DNA of 64,000 bases from an uncultured Prevotellaceae bacterium (GTDB lineage Bacteria > Bacteroidota > Bacteroidia > Bacteroidales > Bacteroidaceae), in the NCBI GenBank assembly GCA_900317305.1, contig ONGG01000022.1, positions 53,831 through 117,830 on the forward strand, read 5' to 3'. The notes below the pieces were generated by a model. The model was not told the DNA's origin. It did not search any database and saw nothing but the letters and a program-made list of their open reading frames with translations. How positions within the stretch are numbered: position 1 is the stretch's first letter; each line of letters begins with the position of its first letter. The position numbers and the translations under genes are program-made. This document shows positions 9,119 to 17,564 of this stretch, piece after piece.

Positions 9119-11062
9119 TTAATCCAGTCGCTCGAATACCGAGTTGTTCGACTTGTACTCGGGCACGATTTCTTTCATTTTCATCACGATGCCCATTTCA
9201 TCGTAGGTGTCGGCAATGGCGACAAGTTGCTCCACGTCTCTCTCCACGTCCTGATAGTCGTATTCTCTCACTTCGGCTATCCTGATCTTCTTGTGGAAAC
9301 TTGGCTTGGTGTTCTCGTCGTTGGAGAGCAACTCTTCGTAGAGCTTCTCGCCAGGACGCAGACCAGTATACTTGATCTCCACATCCTTGGCACCACTGAG
9401 CTTGATCATTCGCTTGGCAAGGTCGGCAATCCTCACGGGAGCACCCATGTCGAAAACGAAGATCTCGCCACCCTTTCCATGGGTGCCTGCCTCGAGCACG
9501 AGTTTGCAGGCCTCGGGGATGAGCATGAAATACCTGATGATATTCTCGTGGGTGACGGTCACCGGACCGCCTGCCTTGATCTGTTTCTCAAACAGGGGTA
9601 TCACCGAACCGTTCGAACCAAGCACGTTGCCGAAACGGGTGGTGACAAACTGTGTGCGGCCTTCTACCTTTCCTTCCTTGATGGCTTTGTCGAGACTCTG
9701 CACGTAAATCTCGCAGATGCGTTTCGAACAGCCCATCACATTGGTGGGATTTACGGCCTTGTCGGTGGAGAGCATCACAAACTTCTTCACACCATGCTGC
9801 ACGCTGAGGTCGGCGATGACTTTCGTACCGTAGATGTTGTTCTGGATACTCTCGCTGGGGTTGTCTTCCATCATCGGAACATGCTTGTAGGCAGCGGCAT
9901 GGAAAACGTAGTCGGGCTTGAACTCCTCGAAGATATGCTCCATCCTCCCTTTGTTGGCAATGGAGGCTACGGCAGTGGTGGCCTTGATGTTGGGAAACTG
10001 TTTGGCCATCATGATCCTGATGTCGTGCTGAGGCGTCTCGGCAGAGTCGATGAGCATGAGTTCGGCAGGCTTGTAGGCGCTAACCTGTTTCACAATCTCC
10101 GAACCGATAGAACCGGCCGAGCCGGTAATCAGAATCTTCCTTCCACGGAGCATGGCACCCACCTTCTCCATGTCTACTTGTATCTCCTCTCTTGGGAGCA
10201 GGTCTTCCACGCTGATGGGCTTGAGCCTGACATCGGAGTAGTCATCATCCTTGCCCCATTCCCTCGACGTTTCGGCCATGAAGATTTTGATGTCGGCGTT
10301 GATAAGCATGTCCTGCAGCCGCTGGTCGTTCTGGAACGCATGGTTCTGCACGGGCGACACGAGCACGGCCTTGATGCCTTTGCGTTCGAGCAGGTCAGGC
10401 AACTTGTCGTTCACGATATACACGCGCTCTCCCATCAGAAGACGTCCCTTGAAGTCGCTGTCGGGCGTGAGGAAACCACAGAGCTTGAATTGGCTTCGCT
10501 CCTGGTTCCTCAGGTTCTTGGCGATACCCACGCCTCCGTTGCGCACTCCGTAGACGAGCGTGCGCATGGCTTTCTCCTCGCTGTTGCTCACATCGAACAC
10601 CGTCTTGGCAAGCACCCTCCATGCCCACATGAGAATGAGGGCCATGGCATACATGGCGATAATCTGCTTAGCCTTGAGGGCAACAAACAAACTGTGCCCG
10701 TAGGCCTCCTTATAGCCCATGTGCAACAGGTTGATGGGATGCCTCAAAAGCAAGGCAATCAGGCATGAGAGAATCATCGCGTACCCTATTCTCCTGAGGT
10801 CGATAAACGAGGAGTATCTCACCACACCGGCATAGGTATGGAATATCCTGAAACCAATGAGGTTGAAGACCATATAGACGGCAATGGTTCTCAGAGCGTC
10901 AAAAAAATGGGAGATGAGCGAACTGGCGCTGGTGTAGAGCCACAACACGAAGAAACCGGAAATCACGCAAATCATGATATCCAGCACTAGCACAGACCAA
11001 TAGGGCAGCGCTTTTCTGGAGAGGTACCATCCGAAAACCTTCTCGGTGAAGCCTCCTTTCAT
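9119..11062 (-). CDS. Membrane UDP-GlcNAc 4,6-dehydratase (CapD/WbpM/PglF type)
   Basis: A 647-residue polysaccharide-biosynthesis protein. Four N-terminal membrane helices (residues about 10-120) are followed by a CoA-binding-like region and a short-chain dehydrogenase domain with the NAD-binding ITGSAGSIGSEIVKQ loop, and MLSTDKAVNPTNVMGCSKR at the catalytic site. Relatives convert UDP-GlcNAc to the 4-keto-6-deoxy sugar. I set the start at 11062 because ATGA there overlaps the stop of the aminotransferase gene by 4 bp, indicating translational coupling; the longer upstream frame lies inside that gene. The two would make a 4-amino-4,6-dideoxy sugar nucleotide for capsule or protein glycosylation. 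Confidence 0.9.
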   Translation of the reverse strand: MKGGFTEKVFGWYLSRKALPYWSVLVLDIMICVISGFFVLWLYTSASSLISHFFDALRTIAVYMVFNLIGFRIFHTYAGVVRYSSFIDLRRIGYAMILSCLIALLLRHPINLLHMGYKEAYGHSLFVALKAKQIIAMYAMALILMWAWRVLAKTVFDVSNSEEKAMRTLVYGVRNGGVGIAKNLRNQERSQFKLCGFLTPDSDFKGRLLMGERVYIVNDKLPDLLERKGIKAVLVSPVQNHAFQNDQRLQDMLINADIKIFMAETSREWGKDDDYSDVRLKPISVEDLLPREEIQVDMEKVGAMLRGRKILITGSAGSIGSEIVKQVSAYKPAELMLIDSAETPQHDIRIMMAKQFPNIKATTAVASIANKGRMEHIFEEFKPDYVFHAAAYKHVPMMEDNPSESIQNNIYGTKVIADLSVQHGVKKFVMLSTDKAVNPTNVMGCSKRICEIYVQSLDKAIKEGKVEGRTQFVTTRFGNVLGSNGSVIPLFEKQIKAGGPVTVTHENIIRYFMLIPEACKLVLEAGTHGKGGEIFVFDMGAPVRIADLAKRMIKLSGAKDVEIKYTGLRPGEKLYEELLSNDENTKPSFHKKIRIAEVREYDYQDVERDVEQLVAIADTYDEMGIVMKMKEIVPEYKSNNSVFERLD

Positions 11063-12228
11063 TTCTTCTCCTCCGCTACTTTGCTGATGATGTCGATAAC
11101 TCTTCGGGCGTCGTCCTCGGTCACGCACGGTCCTGAGGGCAGGCAGAGGCCTTTCCTGAACAGACGCTCACAGGTGCCGTCTACATAGGCTGGCGCATCC
11201 TTATACACGGGTTGGGTGTGCATGGGCCTCCACAGCGGACGGCTCTCGATGCCCTCGGCAGCGAGAGCTTCCATCGCACGCATCACAATGGGGGCGGGCT
11301 CATAACCGGTAGCATCGTTGGCATTCTCGAAAGTGATGGTGCTCAACCAGAAGTTGGGCTCCATGTATTCCTCGGGGGCATTGTGCACCTTCACCACGGG
11401 ATGACCCTCAAAGGCCTCGGCGTAAATGGAGGCAAGATGGCGGTGGTGGGCGATATGGTCGTTGACGACGGTCATCTGACCACGGCCAATACCAGCACAA
11501 ATGTTGCTCATGCGATAGTTGAATCCGATTTTCTCGTGCAGGTAGTAGGGGCGGGCCTCACGGGCCTGGGTGGCGTAGAACATCACCCGGCGCTTGGCCT
11601 GCTCGTCGGGACAGATAAGGGCACCACCACCCGATGTGGTGATCATCTTGTTGCCGTTGAAACTCATCACGCCATAGGCGCCAATCGTTCCCGTCATGCG
11701 GCCTTTATACACCGAGCCGAAAGCCTCGGCAGAGTCCTCAAGCACGGGAATGTCGTATCGGTTGGCTATCTCCATCACCTCGTCGATGTAGGCGGGCATG
11801 CCATACATGTAGACGGGAACAATGGCCTTGGGCTTGTGGCCGGTCTTCTTGATGCGGTCCTTAATGGCATCCTCCAGTTTGTTGGGATCGATGTTCCATG
11901 TCTTGTCTTCCGAACCCACAAACACGGGGGTGGCACCAAGATATACGGCTGGGTTGCACGATGCGGCAAAAGTAAAACTCTGGCAGATCACCTCGTCGCC
12001 GGGTCCCACGCCAAGGGACACCATGCCCAGATGCACAGCTGCTGTGCCCGAAGCCAATGCCACCACTTTCTTCCCCCCGCCAGCAAAACGCTCCAAGTCG
12101 GCTTCAAAAGCATCGACGTTTGGACCGAGGGGCACAACCCAGTTGGTGTCAAAGGCTTCCTGGATATATTTCATCTCATTGCCACTCATATGGGCAAGGC
12201 ATAAATATACTTTATTCTTGTTTGACAT
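11059..12228 (-). CDS. DegT/DnrJ/EryC1 sugar aminotransferase (PglE-like)
   Basis: A 389-residue PLP-dependent sugar aminotransferase. SGTAAVHLGM (cofactor phosphate site), VPVYMYGMP, LEDSAEAFGS (Asp contacting the pyridine ring) and the Schiff-base lysine K194 in MSFNGNKMITTSGGG are all in place. It resembles enzymes such as PglE that aminate the 4-keto group of UDP-4-keto-6-deoxy-GlcNAc. It is the first gene of a two-gene unit with the CapD-type dehydratase, overlapping it by 4 bp. A PglD-like acetyltransferase is not adjacent, so the final sugar is uncertain. Confidence 0.9.
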   Translation of the reverse strand: MSNKNKVYLCLAHMSGNEMKYIQEAFDTNWVVPLGPNVDAFEADLERFAGGGKKVVALASGTAAVHLGMVSLGVGPGDEVICQSFTFAASCNPAVYLGATPVFVGSEDKTWNIDPNKLEDAIKDRIKKTGHKPKAIVPVYMYGMPAYIDEVMEIANRYDIPVLEDSAEAFGSVYKGRMTGTIGAYGVMSFNGNKMITTSGGGALICPDEQAKRRVMFYATQAREARPYYLHEKIGFNYRMSNICAGIGRGQMTVVNDHIAHHRHLASIYAEAFEGHPVVKVHNAPEEYMEPNFWLSTITFENANDATGYEPAPIVMRAMEALAAEGIESRPLWRPMHTQPVYKDAPAYVDGTCERLFRKGLCLPSGPCVTEDDARRVIDIISKVAEEKK

Positions 12229-12291
12229 GTGACCTTTATTTTATAATGAATTAATAGTGCTAGTGATAAGAAATCCGCTGATTCCAGAGGG

Positions 12292-12299
12292 CAAAGTTA
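12292..12299 (-). promoter_or_regulatory. -7 box for the aminotransferase operon
   Basis: TAACTTTG then C on the minus strand, about 64 bp upstream of the aminotransferase start, with a CTTGC about 20 bp further upstream as a possible -33 box. Confidence 0.65.
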
Positions 12300-12411
12300 A
12301 GTTAAATTTCCTTACTATGCAAGCGAAGATAAGAATTTTTCTTCATTATTGCCCTTTTTGATACTTACAAATCAATTTTGTTCGCTTTTGGAGGAATGCC
12401 AAAATGAAATC

Positions 12412-12437
12412 GAATGGCGGGCGAAGCCCACACAAAC
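12412..12437. repeat. Short GC-rich palindromic element, copy 1
   Basis: GAATGGCGGGCGAAGCCC and a few following bases are nearly repeated at 25794-25819. The core GCGGGC-GAA-GCCC(A/G)C is a small hairpin. The rest of this 332-bp divergent intergenic region holds only the two promoters and AT-rich DNA. Confidence 0.7.
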
Positions 12438-12527
12438 ATAATCAATTCCTGCCACTGTGGGGGCGAACGAGAGCAAATGAGGACAAAATAATGTCACTAA
12501 ATTTTTTCTTTATTTCTTTTTTTTTAC

Positions 12528-12535
12528 TAAATTTG
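12528..12535 (+). promoter_or_regulatory. -7 box of the sensor-kinase operon
   Basis: TAAATTTG then C, 25 bp before the sensor kinase start, preceded by a long T-rich tract. No good -33 TTTG is seen. Confidence 0.6.
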
Positions 12536-12560
12536 CAATTAGAAGATTCTTTCTTACCAC

Positions 12561-14618
12561 ATGATGGCACGATTTACTACAATCATCCTCATCCTCTTGG
12601 CGGTGTTGCAGCCTGGTAAAATGGCAGCTACATCAACTACACCCATCCATAACGTTGATTCACTGCTTTCGGTATACGAGAAAGTAAAGAAGGCCGATAA
12701 GGCCACCTTGGGACGACAAATCCTTTCTTTGTGTCTGGCCGACGACCAACTCTTCCATATTGACCGCCAGCCCGACAAGAATATGCCCCTCGACACGCTT
12801 AACCTTCTCGTGTGGATGGCTGCAGAGCGCTATTACTATAATAACAGCTATTTCAAGGAGAGTCTCTCGATGATCGGCAAGGCGCTGCCGCTGTCAATCA
12901 AAAACAATCCCGAATACCATGCCACGCTGCTCTGCGACCGCGGCTATTGTCTCTTCAAAACCAGTCGCAACAATGAGGCCATCGATGCCGAAATGAAAGC
13001 CGAGCGTTTCAGCAAGCGTCATGGTCTGCTGCTCCCCTTGGCACGCTCCTACAACTACCTGGCCATCATCAACCTCTCGCTCGGTTGCATCGACGAGGCG
13101 AAGCATTTTGTCCAAAAAGCCATTGATACCGACCGCCTGACGGGTTCGGACCAGAACACGCACAATTATCTCGGCATTGCCTGCGAGGTGTATAATGTGG
13201 CCAAGGAGCCTGACATCGCCATCCGCTATGGTCATCAGGCCGTGGATGCCGCCCGTGCCCTCGGCTATGATGCCGGTGTGGTGAATCACCTTTCACAACT
13301 GAGCTATGCCTACAACCGCAAGGGAAATCTCCAACAGGCTCTGGCCATGTCGAAGGAGGCTGTGCGCACCGTGGAGGAGATGGAGGTGGTCGATCGCAAC
13401 CTTCTGGCCATCAGTTTGGAATATGTGGCTTTCAATCTGCTCGACATGAAACGCAATAGTGAGGCCGTGCCCTATATCCGGCGCGCTATCGCTTTGCAAG
13501 AAGAACTTGGCAACTTCCGCTCAGCGTGTTACGACCACTTGTCGCTGGCTGAGGCTTTGGAGGTTGATTACCCGCATGAGTCAAATAAGGCCATGCACCG
13601 CTATGCCGTGATGCTCGACTCGCTCCATCGCGCCGAGATGCACGAGGCTCTTAGCAATGCCAATGCCGCCCTCCACAATGAGGAACTGCAGGAAGCCAAC
13701 GAGGAGGGCCAACGACGCGAACGCCTGATAGCAATCGCCGCCGTTGTGGGCATCTTGCTCCTCTTGGGAGTCATTGCCGTGCTGGCTTACATCAACCGAC
13801 TGCGCAAGCGCACCCAGCAGGCAACTAAACGGCTCCAGGCCGACCGCGAGGCCTTCTACACCAACGTCACCCATGAGGTACGCACGCCGCTCACCGTCAT
13901 CCTCGGCCTGGCACAGAAGATGCGTACAGCCGAGAAGGATGCCGCCAAGAGAGATTCTCTCGCCATCATCGAGCGTAACGGACAATTGCTGCTCAACCTT
14001 GTCAATCAGTTGCTCGACATCTCCAAACTGACCTCCGACAACTTGCAGTTCTTCTGGCAGGAGGGCGATGTGGCTGCCTTCGTGGAGATGATTGCCGAGC
14101 GCTACCGTCCGCTTGCTGCTATCAACGGCGTCAACCTGATCTATCAAGGGCCTTCGCAGCCCATCCATATTTTCTTCGTTGCCGATGCCATCCAGAAGAT
14201 GGTGGGCAACCTCCTCTCCAATGCCATCAAGTTCACTCCTAATGGCGGCACGGTGACAGTCGGCGTCAGCAGCGAAGCGAATAAATATCTAGTAAGCGTC
14301 ACCGATAATGGCATCGGCATCCAGCCAGAAGACATCGCACACTTGTTTGAGCCATTCTATCAAGGGGCCAACCACACGCGCACAGGCACTGGCGTGGGAC
14401 TTTCTCTCGTCCATCAGTTGGCTAAGGCCCTGGACGGGCAGGTCAAGGTGAGCAGCTCACCTGGTGTGAAGACCATATTCTCCATCTGCCTGCCTCTCAA
14501 AGAGCACTTGTCTGAGGACGAACGTCTTGCTATTGCCACGTATTCCGCTGATACCCAGGCACTTACCCCCCCCCTCACCCGCCAGTCGGATTTCAGCACA
14601 GGCCGACCGACGACCTGA
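12561..14618 (+). CDS. TPR-containing sensor histidine kinase
   Basis: A 685-residue membrane kinase. A signal peptide is followed by a helical repeat region of TPR type (about residues 40-380) expected in the periplasm, one membrane helix (IAAVVGILLLLGVIAVLAYI, about 392-412), a HisKA domain with phospho-acceptor H438 in THEVRTPLTVILG, and an HATPase domain with N box (NLLSNAIKFTPNGG), G1 (VTDNGIGI) and G2 (GTGVGLSL) motifs. It lies one base before the response regulator gene. The TPR sensor suggests it detects a protein or peptide. It resembles a hybrid two-component system cut into two proteins. Confidence 0.9.
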   Translation: MMARFTTIILILLAVLQPGKMAATSTTPIHNVDSLLSVYEKVKKADKATLGRQILSLCLADDQLFHIDRQPDKNMPLDTLNLLVWMAAERYYYNNSYFKESLSMIGKALPLSIKNNPEYHATLLCDRGYCLFKTSRNNEAIDAEMKAERFSKRHGLLLPLARSYNYLAIINLSLGCIDEAKHFVQKAIDTDRLTGSDQNTHNYLGIACEVYNVAKEPDIAIRYGHQAVDAARALGYDAGVVNHLSQLSYAYNRKGNLQQALAMSKEAVRTVEEMEVVDRNLLAISLEYVAFNLLDMKRNSEAVPYIRRAIALQEELGNFRSACYDHLSLAEALEVDYPHESNKAMHRYAVMLDSLHRAEMHEALSNANAALHNEELQEANEEGQRRERLIAIAAVVGILLLLGVIAVLAYINRLRKRTQQATKRLQADREAFYTNVTHEVRTPLTVILGLAQKMRTAEKDAAKRDSLAIIERNGQLLLNLVNQLLDISKLTSDNLQFFWQEGDVAAFVEMIAERYRPLAAINGVNLIYQGPSQPIHIFFVADAIQKMVGNLLSNAIKFTPNGGTVTVGVSSEANKYLVSVTDNGIGIQPEDIAHLFEPFYQGANHTRTGTGVGLSLVHQLAKALDGQVKVSSSPGVKTIFSICLPLKEHLSEDERLAIATYSADTQALTPPLTRQSDFSTGRPTT

Positions 14619-14619
14619 G

Positions 14620-15462
14620 ATGGTCACAGGAAATCATGTCAGTGATGATGGGCAGACGCGGATTCTCGTGGTTGAGGACAATGCCGATGTGTCAGCCTTC
14701 ATCGGCAGCGTGCTCGGAGAAAGCTATGCCGTGGCCTACGCCTCGGATGGCGCTGAGGGTGTGCGGAAAGCCACTGAATGGATGCCCGACCTCATCGTCA
14801 CCGACGTGATGATGCCCGAAGTTGACGGCTTGGAGCTTTGCCGCCGCATCCGTTCCTCGGAGATGACCAACCATATTCCCATCATCATCATCACTGCCCG
14901 CACAACCGACAGCGACCGCCTCAATGGCTTCGAGGCTGGGGCAGAGGCTTATCTTTGCAAACCCTTCCTAGCGGAGGAACTCCTGCTCCGTGTCAGTAAA
15001 CTCCTGGAACAGCGACGCCTCCTCCAACAGAAATTCAAGTTGTCGATGGCTGTGAACAAGGAAGAGAAAACTGGCTCATCATCCACTACTCATGAGACCA
15101 CCATCTACGAACGCAACCTCTCCGAAGCCAACAGCGCCTTTCTGCGCAAAGTCAATGAGGCAATTTTGCGCCTGATGCCGGAAGGCAAGCTCGACGTACA
15201 GGATGTAGCGGCTGCCGTTTTTCTGAGTCGTTCACAATTCGGGCGGAAACTACGTGCCGTGGTGGATATGTCACCTTCCGATTATATCAACGACGTGCGT
15301 CTGAACGAAGTTCGCCGTCTTCTCCATGTGCAGCCGCCATTGACGTTGCTTGATATTGCCTTGCGTACAGGTTTCTCCGACCATGCTCATCTCACCCATG
15401 CTTTCCGCCGCAAGTTCGGCATGCCTCCTTCTCAGTACATCCGTCAGAGCAACGCTGATTAG
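14620..15462 (+). CDS. Response regulator with AraC-type DNA-binding output
   Basis: A 280-residue regulator: receiver domain with acidic pocket (VVEDNAD, D20) and phospho-acceptor D62 in LIVTDVMMPEVDG, the conserved Lys in CKPF, then an AraC double helix-turn-helix (VAAAVFLSRSQFGRKLR and IALRTGFSDHAHLTHAFRRKFG). I took ATG 14620, one base after the kinase stop, rather than an upstream start lying within the kinase gene. It is the cognate partner of the sensor kinase. Likely targets are the promoters at about 15555 and 16029, which carry AraC-type direct repeats. Confidence 0.92.
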   Translation: MVTGNHVSDDGQTRILVVEDNADVSAFIGSVLGESYAVAYASDGAEGVRKATEWMPDLIVTDVMMPEVDGLELCRRIRSSEMTNHIPIIIITARTTDSDRLNGFEAGAEAYLCKPFLAEELLLRVSKLLEQRRLLQQKFKLSMAVNKEEKTGSSSTTHETTIYERNLSEANSAFLRKVNEAILRLMPEGKLDVQDVAAAVFLSRSQFGRKLRAVVDMSPSDYINDVRLNEVRRLLHVQPPLTLLDIALRTGFSDHAHLTHAFRRKFGMPPSQYIRQSNAD

Positions 15463-15495
15463 ATTTCATGCCCTCACTGGGCCTCGGGGGCACAT

Positions 15496-15562
15496 TTGCG
15501 CCATGGTGTCAAATTAATGACGCAAATAGACAAATGCGGAAACCACTGGTTTCGTAATTTTG
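15496..15562 (+). promoter_or_regulatory. Promoter of small AraC gene with candidate AraC half-site
   Basis: A -7 box TAATTTTG at 15555-15562 is preceded, 21 bp upstream, by ATGACGCAAATAGACAA (15517-15533), which shares 11 of 17 bases, including all of ATAGACAA, with the half-sites before the secreted-protein gene. A weaker TGC...CAA match lies one 21-bp period further upstream (15496-15512). Confidence 0.55.
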
Positions 15563-15583
15563 CTGATGAAAAAAACATCAGCT

Positions 15584-15955
15584 ATGAGTGTAAAAACCTA
15601 CAGCAACAAAAAATTGCTCGAACAGTTGTCCCTGGCGATTCAAGACAATATGGCGCTAGGAAAAGTCGATATCAAAACACTGGCCGACCAACTGGCTATC
15701 AGCACCTGCCAACTCAACCGCCGTGTCAAAGAGGCAACCGGCCTGACCTCATCAGACTTCGTTTTGAGCGCCCGTCTTGCCAGAGCCAAACGATTGCTGG
15801 CCCAATTCCCTGAAATCACCATCTTCGAGATAGCCCATCAGTGCGGCTTTGCTGATACCGCTCATTTCAGTCATGTTTTCAAGCGTAAGGTAGGGCTTTC
15901 CCCCACGCAGTTTGTTTTCCGTCTCCAGTTCCAGAAAATCCCTCAAAAGGAGTGA
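15584..15955 (+). CDS. Small AraC-type HTH protein
   Basis: A protein of 123 residues that is little more than an AraC DNA-binding domain: IKTLADQLAISTCQLNRRVKE and IFEIAHQCGFADTAHFSHVFKRKVGLSPTQF are the two helix-turn-helix units. It has no ligand or receiver domain. I chose ATG 15584 because a good -7 box ends at 15562, which would place the transcript start near 15569 and exclude the upstream TTG; ATG 15566 is the alternative. It follows the response regulator and may compete for or share its sites. Confidence 0.75.
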   Translation: MSVKTYSNKKLLEQLSLAIQDNMALGKVDIKTLADQLAISTCQLNRRVKEATGLTSSDFVLSARLARAKRLLAQFPEITIFEIAHQCGFADTAHFSHVFKRKVGLSPTQFVFRLQFQKIPQKE

Positions 15956-15969
15956 TCATTTTTTTTGAT

Positions 15970-16036
15970 ATGCATTCGATAGACAACTATATGCATCCGA
16001 TAGACAAATAAGTATTGTAAAAAAATGCTAATTTTG
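15970..16036 (+). promoter_or_regulatory. Activator-type promoter with two 17-bp direct repeats
   Basis: ATGCATTCGATAGACAA (15970-15986) and ATGCATCCGATAGACAA (15991-16007) differ at one base and are separated by 4 bp, so they repeat every 21 bp. The -7 box TAATTTTG (16029-16036) follows after 21 bp, and no -33 TTTG is present. This is the half-site layout of classical AraC activation (17-bp sites, 4-bp gap, next to the -35 region). It drives the secreted protein gene at 16153 with a leader of about 110 nt. Confidence 0.75.
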
Positions 16037-16152
16037 CATATTGGCATATGTAAACTACTGAGATGAGTTGCCTGTCCGACGTGGCCAAAGCAACTCCATT
16101 TAACACGATTCTATACAAATTAATAATAGTTCTAACTTAATTATTTATTAAC

Positions 16153-17484
16153 ATGAAAACAATCAAGTTCTTAACATGTTTGTTGCTCGCCCTTTTCATG
16201 GGTACAACTGCAAGGAGCCAGACACCAGCCGTCTATCTCAGTGGCTCAATAAATGGCAAGACCAAGGTCATATCCAACAAGGGACAGACTTACAATTACA
16301 ATGAGCCTGTCATTACCAGTTTAGGTGCCAATAAAAATGGTGTCTATGCTTTGGCAAGAACAAGGGAGGTCGCGTATACCTCTTTAGAACATAATGAAAA
16401 TACCTTTGATTGGGGCCAGCATTGGTACCAACCCCGATGGAATTGTAAATTGACCGGTGGCGGCGTTGTCTATAATAATAATTCTGTTTATAAGAGTTAC
16501 ACTGATCCGGATTGGGGAAATGAGGATTTCTATTCCTCTTTGGTGATGAAAGTAAGTGGCCAAAATGTCATCGTCGCTGGTGTCCGTACCAAGAAATATC
16601 AATACCTTATAAAAAACAAACCTTTTATAGGCTTTGAGTCTATGCAGATTGGTGAGGTCAACAAACTATCTGTTTTCAGAGGTACTTGGCAGCATCAGGG
16701 AAATGCGGGTAAGTATTCTGCGAGATGGAGAGATGAACCTCTCAAAAAATTGCGCCCAATGGTATGTCATATCACCGACTGTGCTTATTACAATGGGAAG
16801 ATTTATGCTGTCGGCTGCAAGGAGCACGACGGTTCGGCTTATAACATGTCGAGCGCCCATACAGACTCCTATTACAACCATCGTGCCCAAATCTGGGAGA
16901 ATGGCAAAGACTTCATGCAGGTCAGTTCCGGCGACTTCTCCAACAGCTGGGCCAATTCCATCACTTGTATAAGAGATAAAAACAGAAACAACCATTTCTA
17001 CACTTGCGGATACAAATGGCAGCCCACTCAATATTTGCGGGATGATTTCAAGAGAAAAGCGTCAAACAGCCATAAGGTGACGCATATGGCTTTAGTATGG
17101 AGAGACAAGAAAGAGGTGACGAAATTATATGATCAAAAAACAGACCGCTCTGAGGGTTATCCTTACCCAGCGAAACAAATTGACAAGCAAGTGGTCATCA
17201 ATTATGGCTATGGTTATTACTTATTCGATGAGGTCTTGTATGAGGTGCAGTTTAAGGATGACGGCTCCTTAAAGAGCAAGGCATCGGTCATTGGAGGTTC
17301 CAATATCAAGGTGCTGGATATCTGCTTCCCTGGTGTGTACAGGGCTGGAGGTTGTTATGCTCTCGTGGAAGAAAATGGTGAGGACAAGGTTTATTTAGTG
17401 GATTATGGTGGCAAACGAAAATTGATTCATAACTTCGGAAAGACGAATATGACGAAAAAATTGATTGCCGTCTGCGAACCATAG
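16153..17484 (+). CDS. Secreted protein of unknown function, intact copy
   Basis: A 443-residue protein with a clear signal peptide (FLTCLLLALFMGTTARSQ). I do not recognise the family. Repeated short motifs ending in a strand (NGVYALAR, NGKIYAVGC, NNHFYTCGYKW, GCYALVEENGEDKVYLVDYGG) at roughly regular intervals suggest a beta-propeller. It contains several cysteines, many Tyr and Trp and basic stretches. It is driven by a promoter with AraC-type half-sites and is followed by a broken tandem copy and then the phosphorylation cassette. A surface or periplasmic binding role is a guess. Confidence 0.85.
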   Translation: MKTIKFLTCLLLALFMGTTARSQTPAVYLSGSINGKTKVISNKGQTYNYNEPVITSLGANKNGVYALARTREVAYTSLEHNENTFDWGQHWYQPRWNCKLTGGGVVYNNNSVYKSYTDPDWGNEDFYSSLVMKVSGQNVIVAGVRTKKYQYLIKNKPFIGFESMQIGEVNKLSVFRGTWQHQGNAGKYSARWRDEPLKKLRPMVCHITDCAYYNGKIYAVGCKEHDGSAYNMSSAHTDSYYNHRAQIWENGKDFMQVSSGDFSNSWANSITCIRDKNRNNHFYTCGYKWQPTQYLRDDFKRKASNSHKVTHMALVWRDKKEVTKLYDQKTDRSEGYPYPAKQIDKQVVINYGYGYYLFDEVLYEVQFKDDGSLKSKASVIGGSNIKVLDICFPGVYRAGGCYALVEENGEDKVYLVDYGGKRKLIHNFGKTNMTKKLIAVCEP

Positions 17485-17564
17485 TCATAGACGCCTGTGG
17501 CGGCAACTCCATTTAACACGATCCTATACAATTAATAATAATTCTCACTTAAAAATTTACTAAC

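Noticed and set aside
9227-10768. 513-codon plus-strand frame opposite the CapD-type gene
   Set aside because: Antisense shadow of a gene with intact SDR and membrane motifs.
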